64,000 nt of DNA from Diphasiastrum complanatum (taxonomy: Eukaryota > Streptophyta > Lycopodiopsida > Lycopodiales > Lycopodiaceae). The stretch lies in assembly GCA_029204225.1 (NCBI GenBank), contig CM055111.1, forward strand, positions 13,866,477-13,930,476. The letters are read 5' to 3'. The notes under the pieces were generated by a model. That model was not told the origin of the DNA. It saw nothing but the letters and a program-made list of their open reading frames with translations, and did not search any database. The translations under genes and the position numbers were made by a program. Each line of letters opens with the position of its first letter. Within the stretch, counting starts at the first letter, position 1. Shown here piece by piece: positions 43,370-54,517 of the stretch.

Positions 43370-44457
43370 TTGAGTTGGTTGATGTTTCAAATAAATGTGT
43401 CAAATGCATTTTTTAATGGTTATTTGGATGAGGACAAATTCATGGAGAAACTGACGGTTTCATCAAGCATGGGATGGAAGACAAGGCGCGCCAGCTCAAG
43501 AGAAGCTTGTATGGCTTAAAACAAGCTTCTACATCTTGGAATGCAAGACTCAATATTTTTCTTATCTCTATTGGATTTACTCCACACTGAGTATGATCCC
43601 ACCATAAGATTTAGTGAAAAAGACATGGTATTTTTATTGCTTTAGGTTGATGATATCATACTTAGTGGAGATAAGTTAGAAGGGATTGAGAAAACTAGGC
43701 AAGATCTATCTAAAGAATTCAAGATGGTAGATCTCGGCCATTTGCACTTCATTTTGGATATGAAAGTACTTATAACTTAAGATTATTTATTCAATTTTCA
43801 ATCTAAGCATGCCCTTTGATTACTCAATATATTTAACATGCATGTAGGATGTAAGCATATACTAGTATCCAATAAAGAGGATGAAAGATACTTCAAGGAC
43901 ATTTCGGGCACACTAGACTTTGGAATCAAGTTTATAGAGATGACTCGATTAACTTGCACGCTTTTAGTGATTCACATTTTGTCGGGGACAAGAAGGATAG
44001 AAAGTCAACAAGTGCCTTTGCAACTTTCATTGAAAAAGGTGCAGTTTCTTGGCTATCAATGAAGCAAGAAACAATATCTCTTTCATCAACTGAGGTCGAG
44101 TACAAGGCTCTAACAACCACAACCAAGGAGGTGATTTGGATGAAAAGGTTGCTTGAGGAGCTCAAAGTGATCAGATCAAGTGTCATTCCACTCATCTACA
44201 ATGATAACATCCCAGCCCAACACCTAGCATCTGATCCAATCCACCATGCTAGGAGCAAACACATAGAAATTGCTCACCATTTTGTAAGGGAGAAAGTATA
44301 AGCTAAGGAGATCTCATTGGAGCATGTTTCAAATGAAGAATAAATTTATGTTATATTGACAAAGCCTCTTCTAAAGGCTGTATTTTTTAAGCTTAGATCA
44401 ACCCTTGGCTTAATTAGTAAAGTCAATGTTATCATCTAGCTAGATTGTGAGGAGGAG
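43370..44457 (+). pseudogene. Copia reverse transcriptase-RNase H relic
   Basis: Degraded copia 3' half. Reverse transcriptase remnants (NAFFNGYLDED; VDDIILSGD near 43648) precede a better RNase H region: FSDSHFVGDKKDRKSTSAF, AVSWLSMKQETISLSSTE, then ARSKHIEIAHHFVREKV and LTKPL. Stops and shifts throughout. It ends in GAGGAGGAG directly before an LTR of the same broad family as the 12.7/16.9 kb LTRs. Confidence 0.8.
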
Positions 44458-45087
44458 TATTGAAGCCTTGACTAGCTTGTTGTAATTCCACTTGTAAGTG
44501 ATGAAGTGGAACATGCCACATGTATAGATTTTTAGACCTATGCCTAATCATGTAGATTCCTCACACGAGGTCCATTGGAATCTTTACTAATGAGTCTAAA
44601 ATGTACATTAGAGAGAATGTAGGACTATTTTTAGCATGTTTTACCTTGTTGGTGGATCTCGAGATCTTGAGGTCAATGGTAGAGTTGATGGAATATCTTA
44701 GGGCATTCAATTTAGGTTTATGTCAATCATGGTCGAAGGGTAACCCTAAACCCTAAATCCAAGATGGACATGTATATATATCTATGAGATTTTGATGAAA
44801 AAACGAGAGTTTTCACTTTCATTGACATTGTCTTTGTGTGATGAGCTAGAGCTTTGATACGTGAGCGATCTTATGCATTTAATGCAAGTTTTGGAAGTTA
44901 CTAAAGTTGATGACAAGTCTTGGAAGCTTTTTGAACCTTTCTATGGAGTGTTTGATCAAATCTATGTGCAATTTATAAAGTTAACTAGTTTTGTTTCTAG
45001 CTCATAGTCTAGATCTAGATCAATCAAACGTGCATTAACATTACTTTTAGCATTGATTGGGATTCATTTTGCTGCAAATTCTTTTCA
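44458..45087 (+). mobile_element. Copia 3' LTR, ~630 bp
   Basis: Starts TATTGAAGCC after the purine tract and ends CTTTTCA. Diverged homologue of the 16942-17634 LTR: shared ordered blocks include GATCTCGAGATCTTGA, GATCAAATCTATGTGC, AGCTCATAGT.TGGATCTAGATC and GATTGGGATT. The first dinucleotide is TA instead of TG. Confidence 0.7.
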
Positions 45088-45894
45088 GTTCAGATCCAAT
45101 TTCCATTATTTTTAAAGAATGTAGAGGATAATCTTTGTATTAATTGGCATCTTGATGATTATCTTTTTTTTTTGGACTCTTGGAACAACTTGAAAATCTT
45201 TTTTGTCATGATGATACTTTCAAAACTGCCATATATTTCAACATTTTCAGTTGATAAAAGCAATGATGCTTGGTGTGAGATTATACACAATTGGATGCAC
45301 ATTTTGATCAGTTTTTGCCCTATTTACTAGGTGATATAGGAGGAACCTAACTTATGAACTAGTTTATCAAACTAAAGCTTCATTTCAATACTCTACACTT
45401 TGGGCCCATTCAACAAATTTGTTAAGTTTTCCTTTTCAAAAGAAAAATATATCTTCAACATTTTTTGGCTATTCATTTGAAGATCTTGTCTTCAATCGTG
45501 ACCGTAATTGCCTTCAGCCTTGATCCTACAACTCTAATTCGATCATGCAATGAGTGCAAGTCCTTAAGGCACTAAACACCTAAGTACACAAAGCCTTCAC
45601 CTTGGTTCAATGCACGATTCTAGAGCTTGAAGTTTTTAACCCCATAAACAAATCTTCAAAGTGATCTTGTGCAAGATCTAACTTGCAGCTATCCACTGCC
45701 ATTTGGCACTTGACTTGCATTGATAGGATGCCTAGTTGTAATTTTTTATAGCTCCAGAAAAGGTCTAGCCAATTTTCTTAAAGGTTGCTATTGTGGGTGC
45801 TCAAATCAAACACAATCCACTAGCAACCTATTGTGGCTAGGTACTATGACAGAAGACTTTCAATTGAACTAAGAATTGGCTTTGTTTGAACTAG
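45088..45894. other. No gene seen
   Basis: Non-coding stretch between the copia LTR and the MITE; no repeat or exon recognised. Confidence 0.35.
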
Positions 45895-46256
45895 CATTAG
45901 AAGAGTTCTAAATCCAAAAAAGATCATTTGTAAAGATTCTTTTTATATTTTTTTCTCATTTTTTTCTTACACATGGACCAATCAAAACACTCAAATTTGA
46001 AATCTACGTAACGTAACTTTTTGAGTCCACACTAAAAATGGCATAACTTTTTAGTGGTAAGTCCAAATTTAGCGGAGTTTGGTGCATTGGAAAAGCGCTC
46101 GACAAGGGATTTCCAATGATTTCTTACATGACATATTTTTGAGCTACAATTAAAAAGTTATGGCAAGTCAAAAGTATAATTGTTATAATATTTTAATAAT
46201 ATAAACTACATCTTGCACGAATTCTTAAAGGGTCTTTTTGGAGCTCAAAACTAATG
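45895..46256. mobile_element. MITE copy 1 (diverged ends)
   Basis: A 362-bp element homologous along its whole length to 54140-54517. Left end CATTAGAAGAGTTCTAAATCC; right end CTCAAAACTAATG. The right terminal repeat has lost the CTCCT bases kept in copy 2, and the left has one substitution. Non-coding. Confidence 0.8.
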
Positions 46257-46767
46257 TCACAATGATCATGCCTTGTCTGATACGCAACTGAGAACAAATC
46301 TAGTCCTATAGTGAGACTAAATAAGGGCCTTCAAGATGCCCCCATTTCAATTTTTTTTCAAAAGGCGTGATATTAAGTGGGCCTTTATTTTTTTTGGCAA
46401 ACTCTAAAAAACTAAAGTATATCCACAAAATGTAAGTCAAAGTGTGAGTGACTTATTGCATAAGTCATCAACTCAAGGCCGAAAGTGTCACCTCCTATAT
46501 GAGGATGGAGACAATACTATTAAAAATGAAAAAGTATTGTGACCTCTCTGCACGAGGAGGACTATCCAATAGGTCTCTCTTTTTGAGGTTAACTAGAGAT
46601 TCAGCATCAATGCACAAATGCATAGAAGGTAGCGCCATGAATCACCTCTTGAGCAACAATATAAAGGGAGGCCTCTTAGGCCTACATATATTAGGAAATA
46701 TTTTCACGTGCCAAAGTGATACAATTTGGTTCCCAGATTTTTTTGTATACAGACTTGTGCAAGGAGT

Positions 46768-46916
46768 AGGTTATCACAACATATACAGGTTATCACAACA
46801 TATACAGTCTAGCAATGCCATCCTAGCAATGCCATCTGGGCAACGCCAAGATGTCACTAGGCAGCAGCTGAGATTAGAGCTTGCGCCTTGCCAGTCGCAA
46901 TCAACCACTCTAACCA
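46768..46916 (-). mobile_element. tRNA-derived SINE, copy 1
   Basis: On the reverse strand a tRNA-like head comes first: an A-box-like TTAGAGTGGTTGATTG near 46915-46900 and a degraded B box (AGCTCTAATCTCAG, about 46881-46868). A body follows (GACATCTTGGCGTTGCCCAG), then TGTATATGTTGTGATAACC. It matches the copy at 55136-55286 in the same order. Two internal tandem duplications are present: a 19-bp one of the tail and a 15-bp one of the GCAATGCCATC block. Confidence 0.65.
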
Positions 46917-47159
46917 TAAATTTGAATCTGATTTAATAAATTTGAGTGGGTTTTAACTGTCCCCATGGCATAAGCAAGAAATTTTCACAGAGACAAGTGT
47001 GTTACTAGGTCATCAGCAATCTGCCACATGCCAAGCAATCTGCCACATGCCAAGCTCAGACATGAGTGAAGATGCATGCGAAATGCGTTGTGGGGTGGAA
47101 TGTAAATTGCTGTCTTGTTTCTGCAGCTTTGAATGTTTATGTTATGAATGATTCATGGG

Positions 47160-47760
47160 TGTTTAAATCTGAAGAAGATCGAGCTGCAGTTCCCTTGTAA
47201 GTGCATGCAACCATAATCTATGCAGTAGCCAGAATCAAGCAATTTTTGTTTCTAACAGCAAAGGGAAATGTAAGTTGCAAACTTGTTTTTGTAGCTTTAA
47301 GTGTTATTATGCATTTGTGAGTATTCAAACGTTAAGATGATCAAGCTGCATTTGTAGCTTAAGTGCAAGCATTTTTCATGCAGTAGCCAGAGTCAAGCAA
47401 TTCGGTTTTAGCTGCAATTTCTTTTTTAAGTGCAACCATAATTTCTGTAGGCAGAATCAAAGCAATTCGGTTTTCAAGCAATTTGGTTTCAGCTGCAATT
47501 GCTTTTAAGTGCAACCATAATTCCTGTAACCACTGTAACCAGAATCAAAGCTATTCGGTGTTTGCAGCAAAGGGAATTGTAAGAAGCAAACTTGTTTTTG
47601 CAGCTTTAGATTGTTATTATGCATTCATGAGTATTCACATCCAATGATGATCAAGCTGCAGTTCTAATTTTAAATGCAACCATATCTCCTGCAATAGCAA
47701 GAATCAGGCGATTGGGGTATTTTTACCATTTGGTGAAAGCGTTTGTATCATTGCTGAAGA
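47160..47760. repeat. Diverged tandem repeats upstream of the LEA gene
   Basis: Three to four diverged copies of a block with the order GATCAAGCTGCA, AAGTGCAACCATAAT, GCAGTAGCCAGAATCAAGCAATT, GCAAAGGGAA.TGTAAG, AAACTTGTTTTTG.AGCTTTA. Copies begin near 47175, 47335, 47420-47500 and 47648. RY-type motifs (CATGCA) occur at 47204 and 47377, and ATGCATGC at 47072. RY motifs are known seed and maturation elements in plant promoters, so these may be relevant to the LEA gene downstream. Confidence 0.6.
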
Positions 47761-47870
47761 AATTTGTAACTGCGTGTTGCTGCTGGTAAGCATGCTAGAA
47801 CCAAGAGAATTAGAGTACTTGAACGGGGCTCTTTGATTGTGAATTTAATTGCAGTTTTTGGGAAGGCATA

Positions 47871-48345
47871 ATGTCGAGCAGCATGGTAAGAGCCGAACAG
47901 AAGAAGGCAGAGCTTGACAAGAAAGCGCAGGAAAGACAAACCGTGGTGCCAGGCGGTACGGGTGGTTTATCTCTGCAAGCTCAAAAAAATCTAGCAGAAG
48001 GTGGGAAAGACGAGAAACTCTCTCATATGCTATAATAGTAGATCACCGACCGTTTCTCAGTTCTGCTATACAGATTGTTCACAATCGTTTAGTATGAAAC
48101 AGGCTTGAACTTTCCAAATCCTATTATAGTTTAACATCCATCGTCTGTTATATATGATATTATATAGATTGGTTGCAATCTTAAAGAGTCTGGCGTTGTT
48201 ACTTTGCATCGTTTATGCAGGACGACGTAAAGGTGGAGAGGCTAGGAGAGAGCAAATGGGTACTGAAGGATACAAAGAAATGGGCCGAATGGGAGGGCTG
48301 ACTACCGGAGATACGAAGCATGAGGAGGACGAGGCTGCACCTTGA
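47871..48345 (+). CDS. Em-like group-1 LEA protein, two exons
   Basis: Small hydrophilic protein of the Em (LEA_5) family, which accumulates in drying seeds, spores or stressed tissue and protects proteins against water loss. Exon 1 is 47871-48000 and exon 2 is 48221-48345. The 220-bp intron has GT...AG ends and splits the Gly codon after LAE; the frame is continuous, giving 84 residues ending at TGA. Diagnostic features: TVVPGGTGG near residues 24-32, AQKNLAEG, then a single copy of the family 20-mer, [19 protein letters not shown], and GGLTTGD. The N-terminus is Lys/Glu/Gln-rich. The C-terminal tail is shorter than in most Em proteins ([10 protein letters not shown], lacking the usual IDESK motif). 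No lesion is present. An ABRE/G-box core CACGTG lies at 46705-46710 and RY motifs at 47.07-47.38 kb; abscisic-acid and maturation control is the usual mode for the family. Confidence 0.92.
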
Positions 48346-49640
48346 CTACAGGAGATACAAAATATGGGAAGAGGAGATAATGAGAAGTTCCAGACTTAGA
48401 TAGACATGGATTCAAAGGCTCCATATCTTTTTATTTTAGTAATAACGGAAAATCAAGATTGCAGTGTAGTAGCTATATATATACCCGAAAAATATAATCT
48501 GCATAAAACTTTGGAAGTGTGTTGGTTGTGTACAAGTGCATGTGTTTGCAATCGTGTTATCGATATAAAGTAACTCTGTTGTTGCAAGGATATCTTGACT
48601 CCTTGAGAACTAAGCGTACTTCTTGGATCATTACTTGAGGTTTCAGTGAAATCGTATGGAGAGTTCGGTACATTCATCGAAATAAAAACTTTAGAAGATT
48701 GTTTGTTTGTTTCCGTTGTCTTTTGTATTAAAACGTCCTGTTATTCAGAAACATCAGTTTCGTGCACCTTTTTCTTCTGCTCATTTAGTTGTCAGTAAAT
48801 CTTAAAAGGAGCACAATCTTCAACTCGAAAGTGACTTATCCAATCCCAAATCACTGTCTGAGCTGCGAAGCTTTGCAGCAAATATTTTCCTAGAGATGGA
48901 AGTACACTGCTTGTCAAGGCCTGCAATATTCTTAAATCGCTTCCATAGCTCAAAGTAACCGTATAGCTGCTATCAAAGGTTTTTGTTCAAACTTCAAAGA
49001 GCGCAGCGGGGCCTGCAATATTCCTAGATCCTTTTCATAGCCCAAAGTAACCGTATAGCTGCTAGCAGTATCTATTAAAAGAGTGCTGAGCCTGCAGATA
49101 GTCCCAACTCCCAAATTCCTTTCATAGCCCAAAGTAACCGTTTAGCTGCTAGCAGTTGCTATTAAGGATTTCCGTTTTGCTGCAGTGAATAGCAGTTTGA
49201 AGTTTCAAACCGCCTGCGTTCAAACAGATGTATTTTTGGAGAATATAACATAGGTATCTTCTTAAAAGCAGCTTAAAGTGATTGATAATACGTTACATCA
49301 AGAGATAAATCATGTCATCATACCTTTTTTCAGATGGGCTTCTTTAACTACGATGGACAGGCCCAAACTGTTACCACACAGCAATCGTTCTAGACAGGCA
49401 TTTAGCTTCACAGGGAACTAGTGAATGTGAATGACTAGCGGTCAACACAAAAAATCTCAGACAAGGTGGCAACATTCCGTAGATAGTTGTATCGCTTTTC
49501 TTTGTCTATGAAGACTTTGCATGGGTCTTTGTGATTTAGAAGTAGGGTTATAGCGAGCTGTTAGACAACGTTTTCAAGGCAGCGCTCAAGGCTAGTGCTC
49601 AGATGCAGAGTTTCGGTGATTGGACTTTCTGCAGGGAATC
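48346..49640. other. Downstream of LEA gene; triple ~90-bp repeat
   Basis: No gene recognised. At about 48920-49180 a unit containing CATAGC.CAAAGTAACCGT.TAGCTGCTA is present three times (near 48945, 49037 and 49125; period about 90 bp) with diverged spacers. The rest is non-coding. Confidence 0.6.
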
Positions 49641-49689
49641 ACACAAATAGCTCGAGAAGTTTTGAAGTTCCAGCAGCTTTTATCTCTTG

Positions 49690-52531
49690 ATGGCCTTGTT
49701 GGCCAACATAGAAGCTTCACACAAATTTTTGGAATCTTCGGAGGCAGTGGTTGGATCGTTGGATCTTTACCTGTCAATATGGTTCCTCAAGAATCTTTTC
49801 ATCCTCTACAACTCCCGGATTTCAATTCCTCTTGTTCGACGTGGAGAAAAGAGACCCGCTTCCCCTTCAGAGCATCCTTCTAGTGCTTCCCCTTCATGCG
49901 CGCGTCGTGAAGCCCACTGTGATGTTGCGGATTCCTTGCTTGTTTCCTCTGGCCTGGTGGTGCCATACTGTCCGCCCCATCTTCGCCACCAGCTTTCTTC
50001 CTCTTCTCGCCCCCGTGTTCTATGTGCAAGCTGTGGTCGCCTTTATGTGCAAGGTGCCGGTCTTTCTCGCCATCATAACGCTTGCTCTGCTTTTCGTCAA
50101 CAACTCGCATTAACCAATGTCGACCTTGCACCTCATCCTGCTCCCACTTCGCCACCTAACTCGGCTTGGACCTGGATTTGCCCCCTTGATATTTTGACCG
50201 TTTTTCACTTGGGTTTTCCTCGTCCTCGTCTTTATGCACACATTCCCTTTGCCTTGCGCTTAGATGTCCAGAGAGCTTTGTCCTTATCTTTGTCTCATAT
50301 GGCTTCCAACCCTTCTGATATTGCAGCTTGGCATGCCTTTTTGCTTTTCCCTCTCTGGTGTTTGCCTCTGCCTCCTCGGGGTGGTGATGCTGGTCATAGG
50401 GAAATTCGCAACAGGATTCATCGCTTTATGTCAGGAGATTGGAAAAATTTGCAAGAAGAGCATTTCCTTCGTTGTCAGGTGCTGCTCATGGGATTCGACT
50501 TCGGATGGTGTTTCTATACCCCCTATTCATCGTCGGTTGCGTCACAGTGTTTTACTTGGGCAAGTGGGTGAGTATTCTTGTGCAGCTCGTGCCTTAGCTC
50601 CTACAAGTCCAGCTACTCCTTCTGCTGCCACTCTTCAGGCTTTGGAGCTTCCTCATCCATTGATAATTGACTCCCTTCCCTCTTTTGTTGAGGACTTTGA
50701 ACCTGATTCCGATTTGCAACTCTCAGAATCTCATTTTCTTAATGCTTTTCTATGTAGCCCTCATCTGTCAATTGGGGTCCCTTCTAGTATGGTTTTCGAG
50801 CATCTTCGTGACTGTTTTTCTCCTGATGACTCTACTAGCGGGTTTGGTTTGCTCTTTCAAATTTGCTCTTTCGTAGCATGTGGCCGTATTCCTCTTTCTA
50901 TTGCTCGTATTCTTGGTGTTGCTCGTTTGATAGCCTTGGATAAGCCTGGCGGTGGATTGCGTCCCATTGCTGTTGGAGAGGTTTTATACAGATTGGTTTC
51001 TAGGGCTCTTGGTTTTCAGCTTCGTGACAGTTTTCATAACCACCCGTTTCCTCATCAGTTTGGTTGTGCTACTCCTGGCGGTTGCGAGACAATCGTACAT
51101 GCTTTGCGTGCTACCTTGGATCTTCATCCAGATTGGGTTGTCCTTCAAGTGGATGTTAAAAGTGCTTTCAATTCTGTTTCTCAAGGGGCGATTCTCCAAG
51201 AACTTCGTGCGGCTCATAGTCCTCTCACTCAGCTCATCCCGTTTGTTCGCTCTTTTTATTCCATGGATGCGCCTCTATATTTTAGTCATGCTTCTCGCTC
51301 AGGTGATGTTTCAGTTATCTCGTCTGCTGATGGTATCAGACAAGATGACCCCTTGGGTGGTGTTCTTTTTGCTTTGGCGCACTTTCGGGCATTGCATGCT
51401 TCTTCTGTTGCTTTTCCTTCTTGTTTGTTTCCCTCTATTTTTGATGACACACATATTGTGGGACCTACTAATGACGTCTTTTCGGCTTTCCCACATTTCT
51501 CTCAGCAACTTTCAGCTTTGGACCTCACTGTCAATCCCTCTAAGTGCGTTGCTTGGTGTCCTCAGGGCCTCCTTCCTGAGCTCCCTTTACCTACAGGTTT
51601 CAATACTTTGGTTGATGGGATTCGAGCGCTTGGTATTCCTATAGGTTTCTCGGATTTTGTGGCTTCCTCTTTGCGGGACACTTTGGCGCACATCTTCGTC
51701 ACACTAATTTGCTACCAAAAGCTTGGCAATGCTCAAGTTTCTCTAGGGATTCTCACTCAATGCTTCGTTCAACGGTCAAGTTATATTCTACGGTGTGTTC
51801 CTCCCTCTCCTGATGTTTTGGCTTTGCTATAGGATTTCGATAATACTTTATTAGATATTCTGGGTCGCTTGATGGGTTCAGAATCCTTTCGTATTCCCAA
51901 TGGTCAGTTCGTTAAGCGACAAGCCTCTCTTCCCGCTTCGTCCGGAGGTGTTGGTCTTTCTTGCACAACTTCTATTGCTCCAGCTGCTTTTATGGGAAGT
52001 TGGGCCCTTGTTGCCTCTGCACTTATCTCTCGGTTTCAGCAGGACAACAAGCCCATTCTTCTTGATTCAGTAGCTCATGTGGAAACATGCATTCTTCCTT
52101 TCCAACAACATCTTCGTGCGGCCAAGGATCTCATCCCTCCACCTGTGCGAGCTTCTTTGTCTCTCTTTGAGACTTTGTTTAGCCATCAGCGTGCTCATTT
52201 TCAAAAGTATCTTTTGGAGGGCTTCCACTCACATGCTTTCACTCAGCTTCTCAGTGATTCACCTTCCAATGAGACTCGGGCTCGCCTTCTGTCTTGTGCA
52301 GGCCCGGGTGCTGGTGCTTGGCTTGTTGCGCGCCCTATTGTTCCACAATTGCGCCTTTCTTCAAAGTTGTTTCTCACCGCTCTTCGGGTTAGGTTGGTTC
52401 TCCCTCATCCAGTGCTGGTTGGTTTGACAAAATGTTCCTGTAGTCACCTCGTTGATCCTATTGGTGGAGAGCGCACCGCGACTCATGATTCCATTCGTGA
52501 CGTATTGGCCTCTATTGCACATGAGTGCTAG
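49690..52531 (+). pseudogene. LINE-like reverse transcriptase, nearly complete
   Basis: Non-LTR-type polyprotein. The first frame (from ATG 49690) has a CASCGRLYVQGAGLSRHHNAC zinc-finger-like motif (about 50029-50092). Near 50480-50520 the frame shifts into a second one holding the reverse transcriptase. In order it has LDKPGGGLRPIAVGEVLYRL, HQFGCATPGGCE, VVLQVDVKSAFNSVS (first catalytic Asp), DGIRQDDPLGGVLFA, IFDDTHIVGP (the YxDD box with Ile for Tyr) and NPSKC.AWCPQG. An in-frame TAG at 51830-51832 interrupts it, and the same frame continues to 52531. The end has CSCSHLVDP and a Thr-His-Asp segment typical of the C-terminal zinc region, apparently shortened. An AATAAA signal is at 52648. 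I recall this RT style from seed-free plants. No endonuclease domain was recognised upstream. Confidence 0.75.
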
Positions 52532-53620
52532 ATACTCTGAGAGATGGTTGCTTTGTTATAGTTGTACAGTATCTCAATTTGCCTTATGGCTTTTATGCTT
52601 TCAACATGCATTCCTTTGTACTCTGATGAGTTTTCCCATCTTTTATTAATAAAAACAGGAAATTTCTTCTTTAAGATAAAAGCATAGCTATTTTTTTAGA
52701 TGCAATTGAAAGTTACTGAAAATATGTTACATCAACACATCATCTCGCTTAAAGTAATTTTACTTTATTCTTCTTTTTTGGGCAAAGCTAATATTTATGG
52801 AGAGTGACTAGTGGAGCATAAAATTGGGTTTCTCGCTACTTATGATCTACTTAGTGAGGAATCATGATCGCTACTTAGTGCCATATTTTGATAATACTCA
52901 GTTTATCAAGTCTATTTTGCTTGTGATAATTGTGTACATCTCATTAAGATGTGTTCTTATCAGGTCTATTTTGCTTATGATAATGGTGTACATCTCATTT
53001 AACATCTTAGCTACTTATGACCTACTAAGTTGTACTCCAGGTAGGCTTTAGGGAGTTCAAAATAGAGAGCCTCTATTTTTATAAAGAGTTTACAAGGATC
53101 TCACCAAGCATAATAATATATGATTCTATGATGTACCAATACCCTTGGTGGTGAACTTGGCATGAGGATGAAAAGCATGCATTTGTTAACATTGGTTATC
53201 CAATTTAACTACTTAATCGTGCTTTAGATTATTAGGGTAGGCCCTCATTTTGCCTTGGAAACAATAACATAAAGACCCATCTTCCTATGAAGGTCTTTTT
53301 TAAGTATCCTCATAACAAAATATGTTTTAACATGATGTAGCTTGGACCATATTGGGTGCATTAAACATAGTCACGCATGAACACACTTACCCAACTTGAT
53401 ATGTTGGGTCTCAATATGTACTTATGTTTGTCAAGCCACATCTTATTTTCCCTTGCAATATCTCCCTTTGTGAATGGATAATGTTGTTTGTATGGGAGAA
53501 TAGAATGTAGTTGGTATGTTTAGAGAAAATGCCTCAAGCAAACCTTTGGAGAGTCCAAGAATTTATGAGTGCTAGAAAATGTCTAGACTATAACATCTAA
53601 AGTTTTTTTTTTGTTTCGCA
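52532..53620. other. Non-coding, with a short tandem duplication
   Basis: Apart from the LINE 3' end, only a ~67-bp tandem duplication is visible (TCTATTTTGCTT.TGATAAT, two copies at about 52911-53000). No gene. Confidence 0.45.
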
Positions 53621-53622
53621 AA

Positions 53623-53626
<4 letters not shown>

Positions 53627-53662
<36 letters not shown>

Positions 53663-53835
53663 TAATATACTAATACTAGTAAAGAGTGCCCATCGTTGAC
53701 GGTCAATGGATGGCCGATGGTTGTTGACGGGTGGCCGATGTATGTGTGTGTATGTACGTGAGTGCATGTGTTATATGTGTATGTGGATTTGTGTGTATGA
53801 TTTGTGCTTGGTGTGTGTGATTTATGTCATCAATG

Positions 53836-53866
<31 letters not shown>

Positions 53867-53973
53867 AAATGTGCGTGTGTGTATGCATGTGTGATTTATG
53901 TGGCCGATGGTGTGTGCACACACACACGCATTCGTTGTGTCGGGGGTCACACACACACACAACGAACATGCGC

Positions 53974-54015
<42 letters not shown>

Positions 54016-54125
54016 TGGCATGTGCGCGCGCACACATGCGTGTGCGCGTGCACACACGCATGCACACACACACATACACACAGTGTGTGCGTGTGTGTGT
54101 GTGTGTGCATGCACGTGTTCCAAAT
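53627..54125. repeat. (AT)n, then alternating GT/CA tracts in inverted order
   Basis: An (AT)n tract (about 53627-53661) is followed by GT-rich sequence (53740-53925), a CA-rich tract (53948-54082) and another GT tract (54083-54110). Much of 53948-54120 is strictly alternating purine-pyrimidine, including GCGCGCGCAC. The ORFs crossing it on both strands are repeat artefacts. Confidence 0.9.
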
Positions 54126-54139
54126 CCCCCTCCCCCCCA

Positions 54140-54517
54140 CATTAGAGGAGTTCTAAATCCAAAAAAAATCCTTTGTAAAGATTCTTTTTATATTTTTTTT
54201 CAATTTTTTCTTACACATGGACCAATCAAAACACTCAAATTTGAAATCTACGTAACGTAACTTTTTGAGTTTACATTTTGATTCCACACTAAAAATGGCA
54301 TAACTTTTTAGTGGTAAGTCCGAATTTAGCGGAGTTTGGTGCATTGGAAAGCGCTCGACAAGGGCTTTCCAATGATATGTTAGATGACATGCTTTTGAGC
54401 CACGATTAAAAAGTTATGACAAGTCAAATGTATTAGTGTTATAATATTTTAATAATATAAACTACATCTTGCACGAATTCTTAAAGGATTTTTTTGGAGC
54501 TCAAAACTCCTCTAATG
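54140..54517. mobile_element. MITE copy 2, intact ends
   Basis: A 378-bp element beginning CATTAGAGGAGTT and ending AACTCCTCTAATG, a perfect 13-bp inverted repeat including any TA or TTA target duplication. It matches copy 1 (45895-46256) throughout, apart from a ~15-bp segment missing in copy 1 and small changes. The TA/TTA at the edges points to a Tc1/mariner- or PIF/Harbinger-type mover. Non-coding. Confidence 0.88.

Noticed and set aside
43932-44195. Minus-strand ORF over copia RNase H
   Set aside because: A shadow of the RNase H coding strand, whose motifs are unmistakable.
47786-47854. A 69-bp intron in the 5' leader of the LEA gene
   Set aside because: A GTAAG donor and a TTGCAG acceptor are present, but the length is near the lower limit for plants and nothing else supports it.
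49880-50155. Minus-strand ORF rich in Lys and His
   Set aside because: It lies entirely over the LINE-like coding strand and has no domain; the plus strand has clear protein motifs.
50952-51644. Second, 230-codon plus-strand frame rich in Leu/Phe within the LINE
   Set aside because: It is the +1 shadow of the reverse transcriptase frame, which carries all catalytic motifs.
53703-54260. Five overlapping ORFs of His/Thr or Cys/Val repeats
   Set aside because: All derive from (CA)n/(GT)n microsatellites read in several frames on both strands.
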